From NCBI GenBank assembly GCA_019009955.1, contig CM032230.1, forward strand, positions 101,588,001-101,652,000: DNA of 64,000 bases, given 5' to 3'. Source of the DNA: Riptortus pedestris (Eukaryota; Arthropoda; Insecta; Hemiptera; Alydidae). The number at the start of each line of letters is the position of its first letter. The first letter of the stretch is position 1. The notes under the pieces were generated by a model. The model searched no databases. It saw only the letters and a list, made by a program, of their open reading frames with translations, and was not told the origin of the DNA. Below are positions 40,601 to 50,440 of the stretch, piece after piece. The position numbers were made by a program, and so were the translations under genes.

Positions 40601-42334
40601 TATGTTTTTGGGTAAACCCAATTTAAATAAAAGCACAATTAGATTCTTTTGGAATGTTTTAATGTGCCCTCCATGTTTCGTCCCCTTTTTGCCACCTCTT
40701 GATGGCTTTGTCGGATCCTTCTAAGCATTTTGTAAGCCTCTAAACGCATTGTGTGGGAAACTATCTTAAATTTGTTTTCTGTAAAAACTAAATTAAAAAA
40801 ATATGTATGCTTTATGAATTTGTGGAGTAGGGTAGAGGTGATTCTGGTTTATCGTTCTGGTTGTCTACAAGAAACAATTTTGTGCCCCCTCCATTAAACG
40901 CTAATAAATAGCCTTCGAAATAATAATGTTGAGGAGAAGTGTTATACAAAATAATTTTCACATTTTTTTATGTTGCCTTTTTCTGCGTAGGGAAAATGAT
41001 CGCCTCTCCCAATTCTGTCTAGATTTTTTCTTTTATAAAGTAAAGGACATATTGTAAACGCAAATTATTTGGTTTTCAGGTTCCAAAGGAATTATCGGCT
41101 TTCCCTTTAGATACAATTCTACTACGAGGGAAGGAGGAGTACAAAGGGGTGGAATTTAAAAAAATTCTTCGTACTTGTTACAATAATTTTGGTTGGAACT
41201 TTTTGTTGATCATGAATAGTTCTATTAATTATGATCAATGACATTTATTGATCAGATGTGTTGAAACCGAGATATCGTATATTACTTATACTTGATATCA
41301 AATGAAATCAAGTGCATCTAAACATTTAGATAATTTAATTTAGTAGGAGTACAATTAAGTTATGTGGTGCCCACATGCTTTAATTAACTCCAAGCACTCG
41401 GGATCGCCTGACAAACAACTCATGTCTCTAGAATTAATTAAATATAGAAACGTTAAGCAAACTTTATTGTTTAACAATTTCATACTTTCGTAGACAAATC
41501 AAGCTTTGATGTATTTAATGTCCTTTTTAATTAGAGGGAGGATTTCCTGGTTCAATATGTCTTGGTCATTGACTTCTGAAATTCAGATAAGTTTCTTTCC
41601 GGAAGGAGCTGATGAACTTTAGCCATGAGATTTGCTCTTACTGAGTTTCGATACTTGTACATTACTTCCACTCGAGAAGTTAGAAAGTTTGTTTTTTCTC
41701 AGAGGGCAAAGAGTCAGCTTGCAGGAAGTTTATTACCAGAGTCTTTGAAATTCGTTGTGTATAAAGGAAATATTAACACGTGTTTACACCACAGCTGTTA
41801 ATTAAACATGACAGAACTCAGCATAGATTTTCAATCCTCAAATTTCTCATAGGCGGCGAATAGTCATCTCAACAGCATACTTTATGTTACTATTTATCAT
41901 TGAAAAGTATCCTGATTATTCAGGTTTTGCAAAGGATTAAAATTTTCTTGATTGTCTTAAAATTGTCCCTTTTTTTACTGAATCCTTTGAGCCCTGGAAG
42001 AAAAATGACGCCTGTTTTGCTTTTAACGATAGAGGTTTTTTTGATTAACTTTATTTGCTTTATTGGTTCATGATTTTATTAACACTTCTATTTTGCATTT
42101 CCATGTTATGCCTGGTTATATAAAAGTATACATGTATATTTGGCAGTAGAGAAGAACTAATTTTTTTGTAGGTTAATATCAGCCCACATTCGGCAGCAAC
42201 ACAGCTCACAACACATACGACGTTCAATTGCCCCGTTGTGAAATAGGTAATATACTTCTGATTTGAATGTTCTTATTAATCTCATAATGTTGGGATATCT
42301 ATTATATTCACAGGTGATGGAAAAAGAAACACCT
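37631..42334. other. No gene recognised, 4.7 kb
   Basis: Minus frames of 122 codons (38956-39324) and 85 codons (39435-39692) have no recognisable domain. A direct repeat of about 48 bp (TAAACGCATTGTGTGGGAA and following) lies at 40502-40550 and 40741-40788. A stretch at 37930-38130 loosely resembles 7500-7700, inside the long-TIR element. No conserved gene is visible. Confidence 0.45.
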
Positions 42335-42803
42335 TATCTTGTTGCATGATGTCTTCATCAATTAAGATGTTTCGTTCTTGTTTCGAAGATGTTTACTTGA
42401 CCTATACCATACTAGATATTTAACTATTTCAGTCAACACTAAAGATCAAAATTTTTATTGGTGGAAGTCGGACCTGGAACCGTGGGGGTTTAGATGAGGG
42501 ATTCGAAAATTCAAAATTCTCTCGTTATTATGGGTGGGATCGTAAAATGTTATAGGAGCAATTGAAACTATTGATTTCTCTACAATTGTTGCGTTATTCA
42601 TTAATTTTCCTAACTCAAGTACTCAGGAGTTATTCGTACGTTTTTGTTTTCAACCTTCAGTAACCCTCCTCCTCCCTGCCCACCGCGCACTTCAACTCAT
42701 CAATTATTTACATAGAAATGGGGGAATATTTTGTGATATGAGATCAAAAGTGTGTTATATCATCATGTGGGACATCTGCTTAGCTTAAGCAGCCTTTAAG
42801 CCT
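42335..42803 (+). mobile_element. HINE-like unit-B right arm with 3' end
   Basis: It begins with the linker seen in two-arm copies (ATGTCTTCATCAATTAAGA). Then follow CTAGATATTTAACTATTTCA, TTATTGGTGGAAGTCGGACC, AGATGAGGGATTCG and a tail with ACCTTCAGTAACCCTCC. It ends GTGGGACATCTGCTTAGCTT with an AAGCAGCCTTTAAGCC hairpin remnant. The first arm and 5' end are missing. Confidence 0.75.
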
Positions 42804-43954
42804 TTTAATATTATGATGATGAGTGCACAGACCGATGACACCAAGGTACTAAAGGAGTCTTGCTTTAACTGGTAAATTAAAATACAGCTTTTCAGAAGGT
42901 GGAACTGAAGAAGATCATTCGAGCAGAATCGTTCAGTTTTATAGTGAGCTGAGATTGACTCTGGGAGAGAAGATGCAAGTGATCAGCATAGAAAGCGATG
43001 TGGAGTAAGGTCGGGGAGGAGTAACAACTGGCCGATAACGGCCGCTGAATCATTCAATAGTCAACGGATAAAGGTTAAGGGTTTACGTGAGTTGGAACAT
43101 TTCCACAGGAATATCCAGAGTCGAAACCTAATCCTGGTGTAGGCGCCACCAGCCGGCCAACCTATGCCTGATTTTTATCTTGCCTCAATCTCCGAGAATC
43201 GCCGACTTAGTCAAATGGCCTTTCTGAAACTCTATTTTCTATTTGTATTTTCTCCATTACACGGAGTCATTTAAAAGAGGAATGCCGTTTCAGAATAGAA
43301 AAAGGGAAACTCAAAAGGGGAGAGATAAAAGCTGAATACAACATTATTCTGTAAAACAGTCTGTATAAAGATCTCTTTTCAAAGCAAAAAAAAAATATTC
43401 TTCAGTCAGTTTTAAAAGCCGTTCTGTCCTTCTAGGGATTCGGAAGTACATTCCTCTTTAATTGACACGCAAAAACAATACCTTTAGAGAACAAATCCAC
43501 CAAACTCAATACTAGGTGGTAAAAATAAAGATATTCCCTCGAAGAAAGGTTCTGCCAAAATTAAATAAATATCAGTTTAATCGTAGGTGTTAGCCTATTC
43601 ATTACCGTGGCGCTAAAAGAGTGGTCTGTAACTCTGAAATAATATCAACTGGAGTCCCATATTACATTTCTTGCAAGAATCCAGGTTTCAAGAAAGATTA
43701 ACCTTCTGTAGTTCGGACACTTTTTTTCTCTGATAGTGGTTAAACCATGATTTCGTTTTGTTTTTTTTGTAGCCACTTTTTAGAAGGGTGTCTTTTTAGG
43801 GTTCTATTTATTGTGCTCCAACATATAACTTAGTCTTGCTCATTAGAAAATTCAAGTTACTGGCGAGATAATAAAATTTAAAGTGGCGGGAGGAACTTAT
43901 TTCTTTTTTCTTTGTTATTTAAGTCTTTATTATATTATATTTGTTCAAAAACAG
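42804..43954. other. Unassigned DNA
   Basis: No coding region or local repeat family was recognised. Confidence 0.45.
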
Positions 43955-44078
43955 AACAAATAATAATTAAATCTTAGCATTTCTTGAACAAAAATAAAAT
44001 TAATAACTATTAAAACTTAGCATTTCTTTAACGAAAATAAATTACATAATAATTAAATCTTAACATTTCTTTAGAAAA
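43955..44078. repeat. Tandem repeat, three units of about 45 bp
   Basis: AATTAAATCTTAGCATTTCT and following bases recur three times with variants (AAAACTTAGCATTTC, AAATCTTAACATTTC), each followed by an AACRAAAATAAA-type block. Confidence 0.85.
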
Positions 44079-44307
44079 TATTTATTTTTTTGGTATACTA
44101 GTGTATGTACACTATACAATGTATATATACACCTTCCCTGTGTAGGAAGTATATAAGTCCATTAACAGTTACCAGCCGTACCTATAAGCAGAGTTGGGAG
44201 CATTTTTCTTTCCAAGGTGTACTATCCTTCCCACTTCTCATCCAGGTAGAGCCTTCGTTTCATTTAAATTCATCTGCCCCATCTCCTTCTTTGCCTGCTT
44301 CTTTTCC

Positions 44308-44389
44308 TCCTGAAAAGGGTGGTAACCTGTAGATAACCCGTCCCAATTAGCCTTGCAAAAAGTGGACGTTAATAAATAATAATAATAAT
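44308..44389 (+). mobile_element. SINE 3' part with (AAT)n tail
   Basis: It contains GGTGGTAACCTGTAGATAAC, CCGTCCCAATTAGCC and AAAAAGTGGACGTTAATAA, then (AAT)n ending at 44389. It abuts the 3' side of the LINE RT fragment, so it most likely inserted into or beside the LINE. Confidence 0.7.
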
Positions 44390-45240
44390 TCTTCTAAGGT
44401 TGATACATATGTTTCTTCAATCCCCACTAGTCTCATTGCGGAAGGCATGACGAAGGCGGACATTACAATGCATCTGGCAACGGCTTTTGAAAAATCGATG
44501 TATCTCAGAAATAAATCAAAACCATATTCATTTGCCTTTTCTGTCAATTGATTAATGGTCTTCAGATGATCTGTTACTGAAGAACTTCTTCGAAATCCTG
44601 TTTGGTTGCTAGTAAAGTTCTCTTCTATTTTTCTCATTAACCCGCCTTGGATTATCCTGAAGAAGAGTTTCCCTATTGTTGAACCTAATGAGATATGTCT
44701 GTAGTAGTCTAGCTCACTTGCATCTCCTTTCTTATTGAATAGAATTATTTTCGATACCTTCCAAACCTCCGGAGTTTCTTGGTATTGCAAAACATCATTA
44801 AAAAATTCTCCTTGAAAGCCATACCATGTCATCACAATCTGATTTCAATATGTCATTGGTTACTTCATCATCCACAGGATATTTATTCGATTTTAACTGT
44901 GCATAGGCTGTCTCTATTTCACCTTTCATGAAAGGGGCAACTGGTTCAAATTTGACTTTTATAATTTTATCCTCTGTTGCATCGTAAAGTTCTTTAAATA
45001 AAACCTTGGCTATATGGACAATCTTCCTTTTGTCGTCCACCATTTTTATTTCCTTTTTACTAATTTAAGCACTTGACCATGGTCGCCCCGATATTAGTAT
45101 TCTAATTTTCTTTATTGACCTTGTAGTTTCCAATACTTCTTTTATCTAGCTTACCTTATGGATCAGCAAATCTTTCTTTATTTTCTGCCTGATTTGCCTG
45201 TTTTCGGTATTTAGTACTGGCCTTGAGTGGTCTTGATGGA
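44390..45240 (-). pseudogene. Non-LTR retrotransposon reverse-transcriptase domain, broken
   Basis: It encoded the RT part of a LINE ORF2. The upstream linker (IRQKIKKDLL) lies near 45190. The first frame (45043-44798) contains KELYDATEDK and a segment equivalent to the K.GKAPG-type region (LKSNKYPVDDEVTNDILK). After a frameshift near 44820, the second frame contains VWKVSKIILFNKKGD, then YRHISL (usual YRPISL) near 44690, QTGFRRSSSVTDHLKTINQL and RYIDFSKA. The reading then skips to AMRLVGIEETYVSTLEEL, so the segment between is deleted. The catalytic DD-box region is absent and a SINE abuts the end. It belongs with the endonuclease piece at 46330-46550. The clade cannot be fixed by eye (RTE/jockey-like). 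Confidence 0.88.
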
Positions 45241-45248
45241 GAATTGTT

Positions 45249-45372
45249 TTAACAGATTTCCCTTAAGGGAAATCAGCTATTGAGGTTGTACTCATGACGG
45301 AATTTTCGAAATTTTTCTTCAAATGTCCATCGATCCTACCTAGTAGATGACGAAAATGAGGTCCGTTCAAAA

Positions 45373-45438
<66 letters not shown>

Positions 45439-45862
45439 CTAATACCGCTCTAGCGGTCGCAATTTTTGTTTGATCGTTACCAAATTCGATATTTAGTCGT
45501 TTTATGTAAAAAGAAAGATCAATTTCGTTAACGGCTGAAATCGGACCAGTGGGAGGGGGGGTATAGAGGGGAGGATTTTCGAAATATCTCCGTTACTATA
45601 CGTCGGATCGAAAAATTGTACAGAATCAATCTTATTACAAATTAAATTTACTATAAATATTGTTATATAAATTTATTCTCTATCTTGAATATTAACCGAG
45701 ATATTTGCTTTTTTATTAAATCTGGGCGGCTAACGGACGGTGACTTTCCCGCCAAAAGCAAGTTCGGCCGTTTCATTAACTGCTCGGCTCTCGTGAAATT
45801 TCTCTATTGTAAAACTTCACGTGGGAAATCTGCTTAGTTTATGCAGCCCCTGCGTGACGGAC
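45249..45862 (+). mobile_element. HINE-like element, full length, inserted in a LINE
   Basis: A 614-bp reference copy. The 5' palindrome is CAGATTTCCCTTAAGGGAAA, followed by ATTGAGGTTGTACTCATGACG. The left arm has CCATCGATCCTACCTAG and GACGAAAATGAGGTCCGTTC. (TA)30 lies at 45376-45435. The right arm has CTCTAGCGGTCGCAATTTTT, GGGAGGGGGGG and CGTCGGATCGAAAAATTG. The tail variant has TTTCCCGCCAAAAGC and GTTCGGCCG. The end is GTGGGAAATCTGCTTAG, then the hairpin TGCAGCCCCTGCG and TGACGGAC. Flanks are TTTT and TTTT, and minus-strand LINE coding sequence lies on both sides. Confidence 0.93.
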
Positions 45863-45879
45863 TTTTTCTTTGTTGTAAA

Positions 45880-46110
45880 AGTTCTGATGTATTGGGAAAG
45901 AGCTAGGATAGCCAATTTATTTTTTTTCCTCTGGTTTAGCATCCGAGATGATTTTTAACTTGCATATTGCTATCACTTTCCACCGATTTTCTGATTTCCT
46001 GTAAACTCTCTTGAAATCTCTCAACATCTATGTTTTTCAAATTTAGATGGTATTTTAGGTAATGGTCTTTCCTTTCTCGAAATGTTTAGTTTTAAAGTAG
46101 CTTATAACAT
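45880..46110 (-). pseudogene. LINE ORF2 linker between endonuclease and RT
   Basis: The minus-strand translation includes YHLNLKNIDVERFQESLQ, then EIRKSVESDSNMQ. It resembles the charged linker that follows the endonuclease domain in LINE ORF2 proteins. It is in line with the RT fragment on the other side of the HINE (44390-45240), showing that the HINE split the retrotransposon. A frameshift lies just upstream. Confidence 0.65.
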
Positions 46111-46212
46111 TGATCACAGTTGAACATTAAAGATGCAATTATTTCTGTATTTTTAAACACTTTTAATTTACTAACTAGGTTTAATTAGCACTAGCTAATA
46201 GATTCAAATTTG

Positions 46213-46330
46213 GAAATATCTAAGAAAAATAAGACTTGGAGAGGCGCATACAATGGGAAATACGAGAGACAATAAGTATATTTCCATTGTCTGCGCCTCT
46301 CCAAGTCTTATTTTTCTTAGAAATTTCCAA
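46213..46330. repeat. Near-perfect foldback hairpin, about 52-bp arms
   Basis: AAGAAAAATAAGACTTGGAG, GCGCA and ACAATGGGAAATA on the left pair with TATTTCCATTGT, TGCGC and CTCCAAGTCTTATTTTTCTT on the right. Only a handful of mismatches and a loop of about 14 bp separate them. It lies inside the LINE relic, between the endonuclease and linker parts. Confidence 0.92.
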
Positions 46331-46550
46331 CATTGAATACATCAGCTAGAGCAAAATTTTCTATCTTGCCCCCTCCTTCACTTCTGGTACCATGAGTTGT
46401 CCATAATAATATCCTCTCCATTATTTTTTTCCCCCAATCTACTATTCCAATCTCCCATTACTTCTACCGTATACTTAAAATTATTTAAATGCAACCCAAC
46501 AGTTCCATTCACGGCATTGTAGAAGTCATCTTTATTTCATTAGGATTTAA
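46331..46550 (-). pseudogene. LINE ORF2 endonuclease (APE-type) domain fragment
   Basis: The minus-strand translation gives DDFYNAVNGTVGL, followed by VEVMGDWNSRLGEKNNGED, with MGDWN at 46444-46458. This matches the MGDFNA-type motif of the exonuclease-endonuclease-phosphatase fold in LINEs. After a shift, GKIENFALADVFNVG corresponds to the segment after that motif. The upstream part of the domain is not recognised, so the element is 5'-truncated or decayed. Confidence 0.8.
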
Positions 46551-47003
46551 TAAAAATAAGGATACATCATTCAGGGGTTAAGCAAATGCTGACAAGACCA
46601 ATAAAATGCTTAACCTATCACTTTAATGATAAAAGATTTATTTTTAAATAAATATGCAGAAAACAAAAAAAACTATGCCTGCCTGCATAATTGTGGCAGT
46701 GGACGGAAGTAATTATGTGAGAGAGAAAGAAAGAGTGGGGAGGTGAGAGGTCAGAAGAAAGCTCCCCATTAATTGAGAAGGCAGAGAACAATGAAGAACC
46801 AAGTTGGCCCTTCCTTGGCTCACTAATGGCTTCCTATTACACACTTCCCACTTCCTGCATCGGCATATTGTCTCAGGCACAATGCTAATACATATCTCCG
46901 GGATTCCCTGCTCGCCTTTCGAGGGTGAGTTTACAAAGCCTCAGCAGAGGTTTGCCAGAAGAGAAGAGAAAAGAGATCAATTATTGAATGCTATGCACTA
47001 GTA
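46551..47003. other. Unassigned DNA
   Basis: A 65-codon frame at 46804-47001 (+) has no recognisable domain. The segment lies between the LINE relic and the hAT left end. Confidence 0.4.
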
Positions 47004-47070
47004 CAGCGGTTCTCAAACGTTTTTAGTAATGGAACCCTTTTGGAATGCGAAATACTTGATGCATTTAGCA

Positions 47071-47251
47071 AAAATGTCTTTATGTACATTCTTTAAGAAA
47101 AATCATAATACATCTACAATCTAACAGTTACTTCTTACATAACAAATATAATAATTATCTCTTCTATTATTATATTTGTTATGTAAGAAGTAACTGTTAT
47201 ATTGTAGTAATATTATGATTTTTCTTAAAGAATGTACATAAAGACATTTTT
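47071..47251. repeat. Near-perfect foldback hairpin, about 82-bp arms
   Basis: The left arm (AAAATGTCTTTATGTACATT through AACAAATATAATAA) is repeated inverted at 47164-47251 with very few differences. The loop is about 10 bp. The hairpin sits in the 3' region of the hAT element and is AT-rich. The open frame on it is coincidental. Confidence 0.95.
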
Positions 47252-47313
47252 CACAAATAACAATTCTAATGGGAGGAATAAACTGGTTTTTATTTTTCAT
47301 CAATTGGTTGGTA

Positions 47314-47571
47314 TCAGGTTTGATATAACAGTCTCATATCATGTTCGGCGTCCAATCTATTAAGGTTTGTGTTCGTTACTGCAGAGGTTGAGAATCGTGC
47401 CTCGCTTAAGTATGTTGTGAGCGGGAGAAGAACATTCAGAGCCACTTTGGCACGCATTGGATATTCATCACGGATTCTGCACCAAAAATCGTTGAGAGGT
47501 GTTTTGAACAGTGACTCCATACATGTGTCTGATGCCATTTCTAAAAAAGATTCATATATCTCGTTGGACAT
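47314..47571 (-). pseudogene. hAT transposase C-terminal dimerisation domain (ZBED5/FAM200-like)
   Basis: An 85-codon open frame. Residues about 26-82 read LNDFWCRIRDEYP, then ALNVLLPLTTYLSEARFSTS and LNRLDAEHDMRLLYQT. This follows the FW...EYP, LLPF.TTYLCE.GFS, NRL....D.R pattern of the hAT C-terminal (dimerisation) region in the ZBED5/FAM200 group. The usual Cys after YL is Ser, and the Gly before FS is Arg. The BED zinc finger and the catalytic core that precede it in intact transposases (normally 500-700 residues) are absent from the 400 bp upstream. It is a remnant, not a working enzyme. Confidence 0.88.
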
Positions 47572-47980
47572 ACTTGGTCGCTTTTATAGCAATGGCCTCA
47601 ATCTCAAACATACTCAACAATACTCGTGTTCTTGATAAATAAATAAATAAACCGAAATAAAAATAGAAACACAAATTGGCAGTGTAAACAATTCTTGACT
47701 TGGACTGAATGTCGCTTGTCCACAACTATAGCAACTAATCTCAAAGGCGGCGTTTATCAAAGGGACTGTGTGCACACAAATAGACACCTATCGGCGGCGG
47801 CATAGTACGATTCTACTGTGGTGGCAACTAAGTTCAGCTGCGCCTCGTGATACGTCACGTCAAAGAGTAACCCGAGCGCACGAATCGTGTAATAGTCGAC
47901 GAAAGAGAGGTGTTTAGAATTTTTTTCTAAATTCTTGCGGAGCCCCCATAGGGGTTTCGCGGAACACTGGGATTCAAATG

Positions 47981-48629
47981 TATAATTCTTAATTCTAGAA
48001 TATTACTCGGATGAATTAAAAAGTAGAAAAAGGAAACGTATTGTATCTGTGCATTAGTGGTTGTTCTTGAGCAAATTGTTGATTTATCATTGCCAACTAA
48101 TGAAAAAGAGCCAACTCACAAATATCGGCAGATACGAGGAGAAGGAGGAGGGGGGAACAATGACGTCACTTAGCCTAGAAATGGATTAAGCCCAAAGGAG
48201 ACAATACCTCTTTAATTTACTTTGAATTCACTGTAAAAGAAAACTTTATCCGAAAAATAAGGAGAAAATCGCCAATACTTATATTTAGAATAACTAATTT
48301 ATGGAACAAAAATATACTTAAGAAGATTTATTAGCAATGAAACCTTGTACAAATTATTTTTAAGGTCGGGAGTACAGGGAGCCACTAACTAACTAATTAT
48401 GGTCATTCATATACCCCAAACTTTGGAATTTGGAATCTTTTATGGTTAAATTATATTCAATGCCACATATTTGAAGGACTACCTGCCCATTAGTTATTTT
48501 GTTACAAGCACATTAAAATATTATTCAATTGCATATGTTGAAGGACTAACCGCAAATAAAGTTATTGCTATTTTGACAAAGGCACATTAAAATCTTATTT
48601 AATTTCCCATTTTTGAATTGTACAACGTA
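47981..48629. other. Unassigned DNA
   Basis: No coding region or local repeat family was recognised. Confidence 0.4.
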
Positions 48630-48790
48630 TTAGGAGATCGTATTCGTCATTGGCTAAAATCGGACAAGGAAAGGGGGGAGTCTAAAGGAGAGGGGGATTT
48701 GAAAATTCGAATTATCTTATTTCTTATTTGTCGGATGGAAAATGATATAGAACAAATCTTGTTAAAAATTTTATTTTTCGCCGTATTTCG
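48630..48790 (+). mobile_element. HINE-like right-arm fragment
   Basis: It contains TCATTGGCTAAAATCGGACA, AAGGGGGGAGTCTAAAGG, TTTGAAAATTCGAATTATC and GTCGGATGGAAAATG. Both ends are missing. Confidence 0.7.
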
Positions 48791-49954
48791 TTATTGAAAA
48801 GGATATATACCAGTCGTAATAGTAGTTTTACTGGTCATATATTCCTTAAATGTTTGTTGCATAAATTCAAATTTAAATAAATATAAAACAAAAAATAACT
48901 AACTATGAAAATCGTTAGCAGTACCTTCGGTAATAATTTAACTAATTGAGACATGTTTTCCCGTTTCCTTCTAGTACCGGTCCGAGTAATAGGGAAAATT
49001 AATGATTTCAAAGCCGTAAAAGCTACTTAAAATTTGCTTGAAAAAGTTGGCTAGAGCGGTAGCCAAAGTAAGTTTACTTTTCTTAAACAAATTTCAATTT
49101 ATTTTAGTTAGCGATGTTACTAATTTCATTAAAATGTATTGTTGCATTTCAAAAATGTATTTAGAAGTGTATTTCATGATTTTGAATCTTCTTCTGCCAT
49201 TTCAATAGGACAATCGTCTAATTTACAAGCTCTTCTTAGGTCAGAGACGTCTTTTATCCATCCCGACAGCAGAAGCTAATAAGTCATAAAAACTCGACGT
49301 GTTAAAAGAAGGAGAGCTTATTATATTAGAACCACTAAAAAAAATGTAGGAATCTTAAAAAAAAAAAATATACTGAGTGATTGAACGACAAGATAGTGTT
49401 AAGCTGACTAATGAAATGATATTGAGAACATATTCAAATTAGGGAACGGAGGAAGCAGTGGCTGATAGGCTGGTGGCAGCACTGGCATTAATTTAATCTG
49501 AGCGGTATGTCGATGTTGGTAGACCTGCATCTTTCATCTTGACTCTTAAACTTTCTTATCACTACCAATCTCTCTGACAAATGAATTTCATTCCACTTTG
49601 TATCGTTACTATATTCTGATGCCATTTGTTAAGATAAATTACCACTAATTGGATTAATAAGCGTTGAAATCAAAAATAAAACTCATTTCTTCCCTAACTT
49701 TTTTCTCTGATATTGAATTGGTAATTACGATTTTGACGGATCTTCAAATATTGATAATAATAAAGCCTTTTTATTGACAGTTTAACATAAAGTAAAGAGC
49801 ATAAAGTATATATAACGTAGATAAGCATAATACCTTTTTTCCATATAACAAAAAAATAGATCAATTTACCTTTTTTTTATATAATGTCTATTTTTCCATT
49901 TATTTTTTTTAAATATGCAACTGTCAACCGTCCCTGATTGGGCAATGGTCTAAA
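48791..49954. other. Unassigned AT-rich DNA
   Basis: No coding region or local repeat family was recognised. Confidence 0.45.
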
Positions 49955-50290
49955 TCCCCGGGGTGACCAAACCTACTGTGGATTAGAGTCGTTGGAGCTC
50001 CATATTTCCTGCCACAGATCCCGGCCAGGAGTAGTCATCGAAGCTGTATGCCCATCTCTTTTTCCGTCTTTCTCTTATCCTCTTCATGTCATACGGTGTC
50101 CATTCACTGACTAGTTTAGGCCACTTGATGTCATCAAATCTAGCCACATGACTCGCCCATTTCCATTTTATGACTCTTCATTCTAGTCTGCTTCCTCAGC
50201 TCAGTGTTCCTAATAATAATGCCTCTTCGTCAAAGTTCCTACGTGTTCTGATAAATCTAATGCAATCTTGTGTTTTAAGATAAACTTCCA
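49955..50290 (-). pseudogene. Non-LTR retrotransposon ORF2 C-terminal fragment
   Basis: The minus-strand translation gives RNTELRKQTRMK, then after a one-base shift VIKWKWASHVARFDD (50170-50139), VSEWTPYDMKRIRERRKKRW and FDDYSWPGSV, then a stop near 49980. This is the LRKQTKM.DVI..LKWRWAGHVAR....W..RV.EW.PR..KR..GRP..RW tail common at the C-terminus of arthropod LINE ORF2 proteins. It could be from the same LINE family as 44390-46550. It is broken by at least one frameshift. Confidence 0.85.
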
Positions 50291-50308
50291 ATAATTCAGA
50301 AGAGCAAA

Positions 50309-50440
50309 TCTATATATGTCAAAATGAATATTTGTCTGCCTTTCTCTTTATATGAACGCAAATAGTTCTCTTAATTTGCACGAAACTCAGGATCCCATTG
50401 AGCTCCAGTCCTTGACCAAAGCATGATATACAACATGTCA
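50309..50440 (+). mobile_element. Helitron-like 5' end
   Basis: TCTATATATGTCAAAATGAA is preceded by A. It is followed by TTTGTCTGCCTTTCTC and AATTTGCACGAAACTC, a pattern like the 5' ends of animal non-autonomous Helitrons (TC start, short TA stretch, TGTCTGT..., ..TTTGCACGAAACTTGG). No matching CTAG 3' end was located downstream, so the extent is unknown. Confidence 0.4.

Larger units (their letters stand above)
47004..47980 (-). mobile_element. hAT-family transposon, internally reduced
   Basis: The left end CAGCGGTTCTCAAACG (47004) and the right end, read inward (CATTTGAATCCCAGTGTTCC from 47980), resemble hAT termini of the CAGTGGTTCCCAAAC type. The following GGAACC and GTTCCGCG blocks are also typical. 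The interior holds the minus-strand transposase C-terminus (47314-47571) and a long foldback (47071-47251). The flanking 8-mers (CACTAGTA and TATAATTC) do not match, so the target duplication has decayed or the right end is displaced. Confidence 0.75.

Noticed and set aside
40502..40788. 48-bp direct repeat as LTRs or a target duplication
   Set aside because: Too short for LTRs and too long for a TSD, with no element-like sequence between; recorded only as a local repeat.
42300..42325. CAGGTGAT as a third recursive splice site
   Set aside because: The sequence before it is not a pyrimidine tract and the 5' splice-site part is poor.
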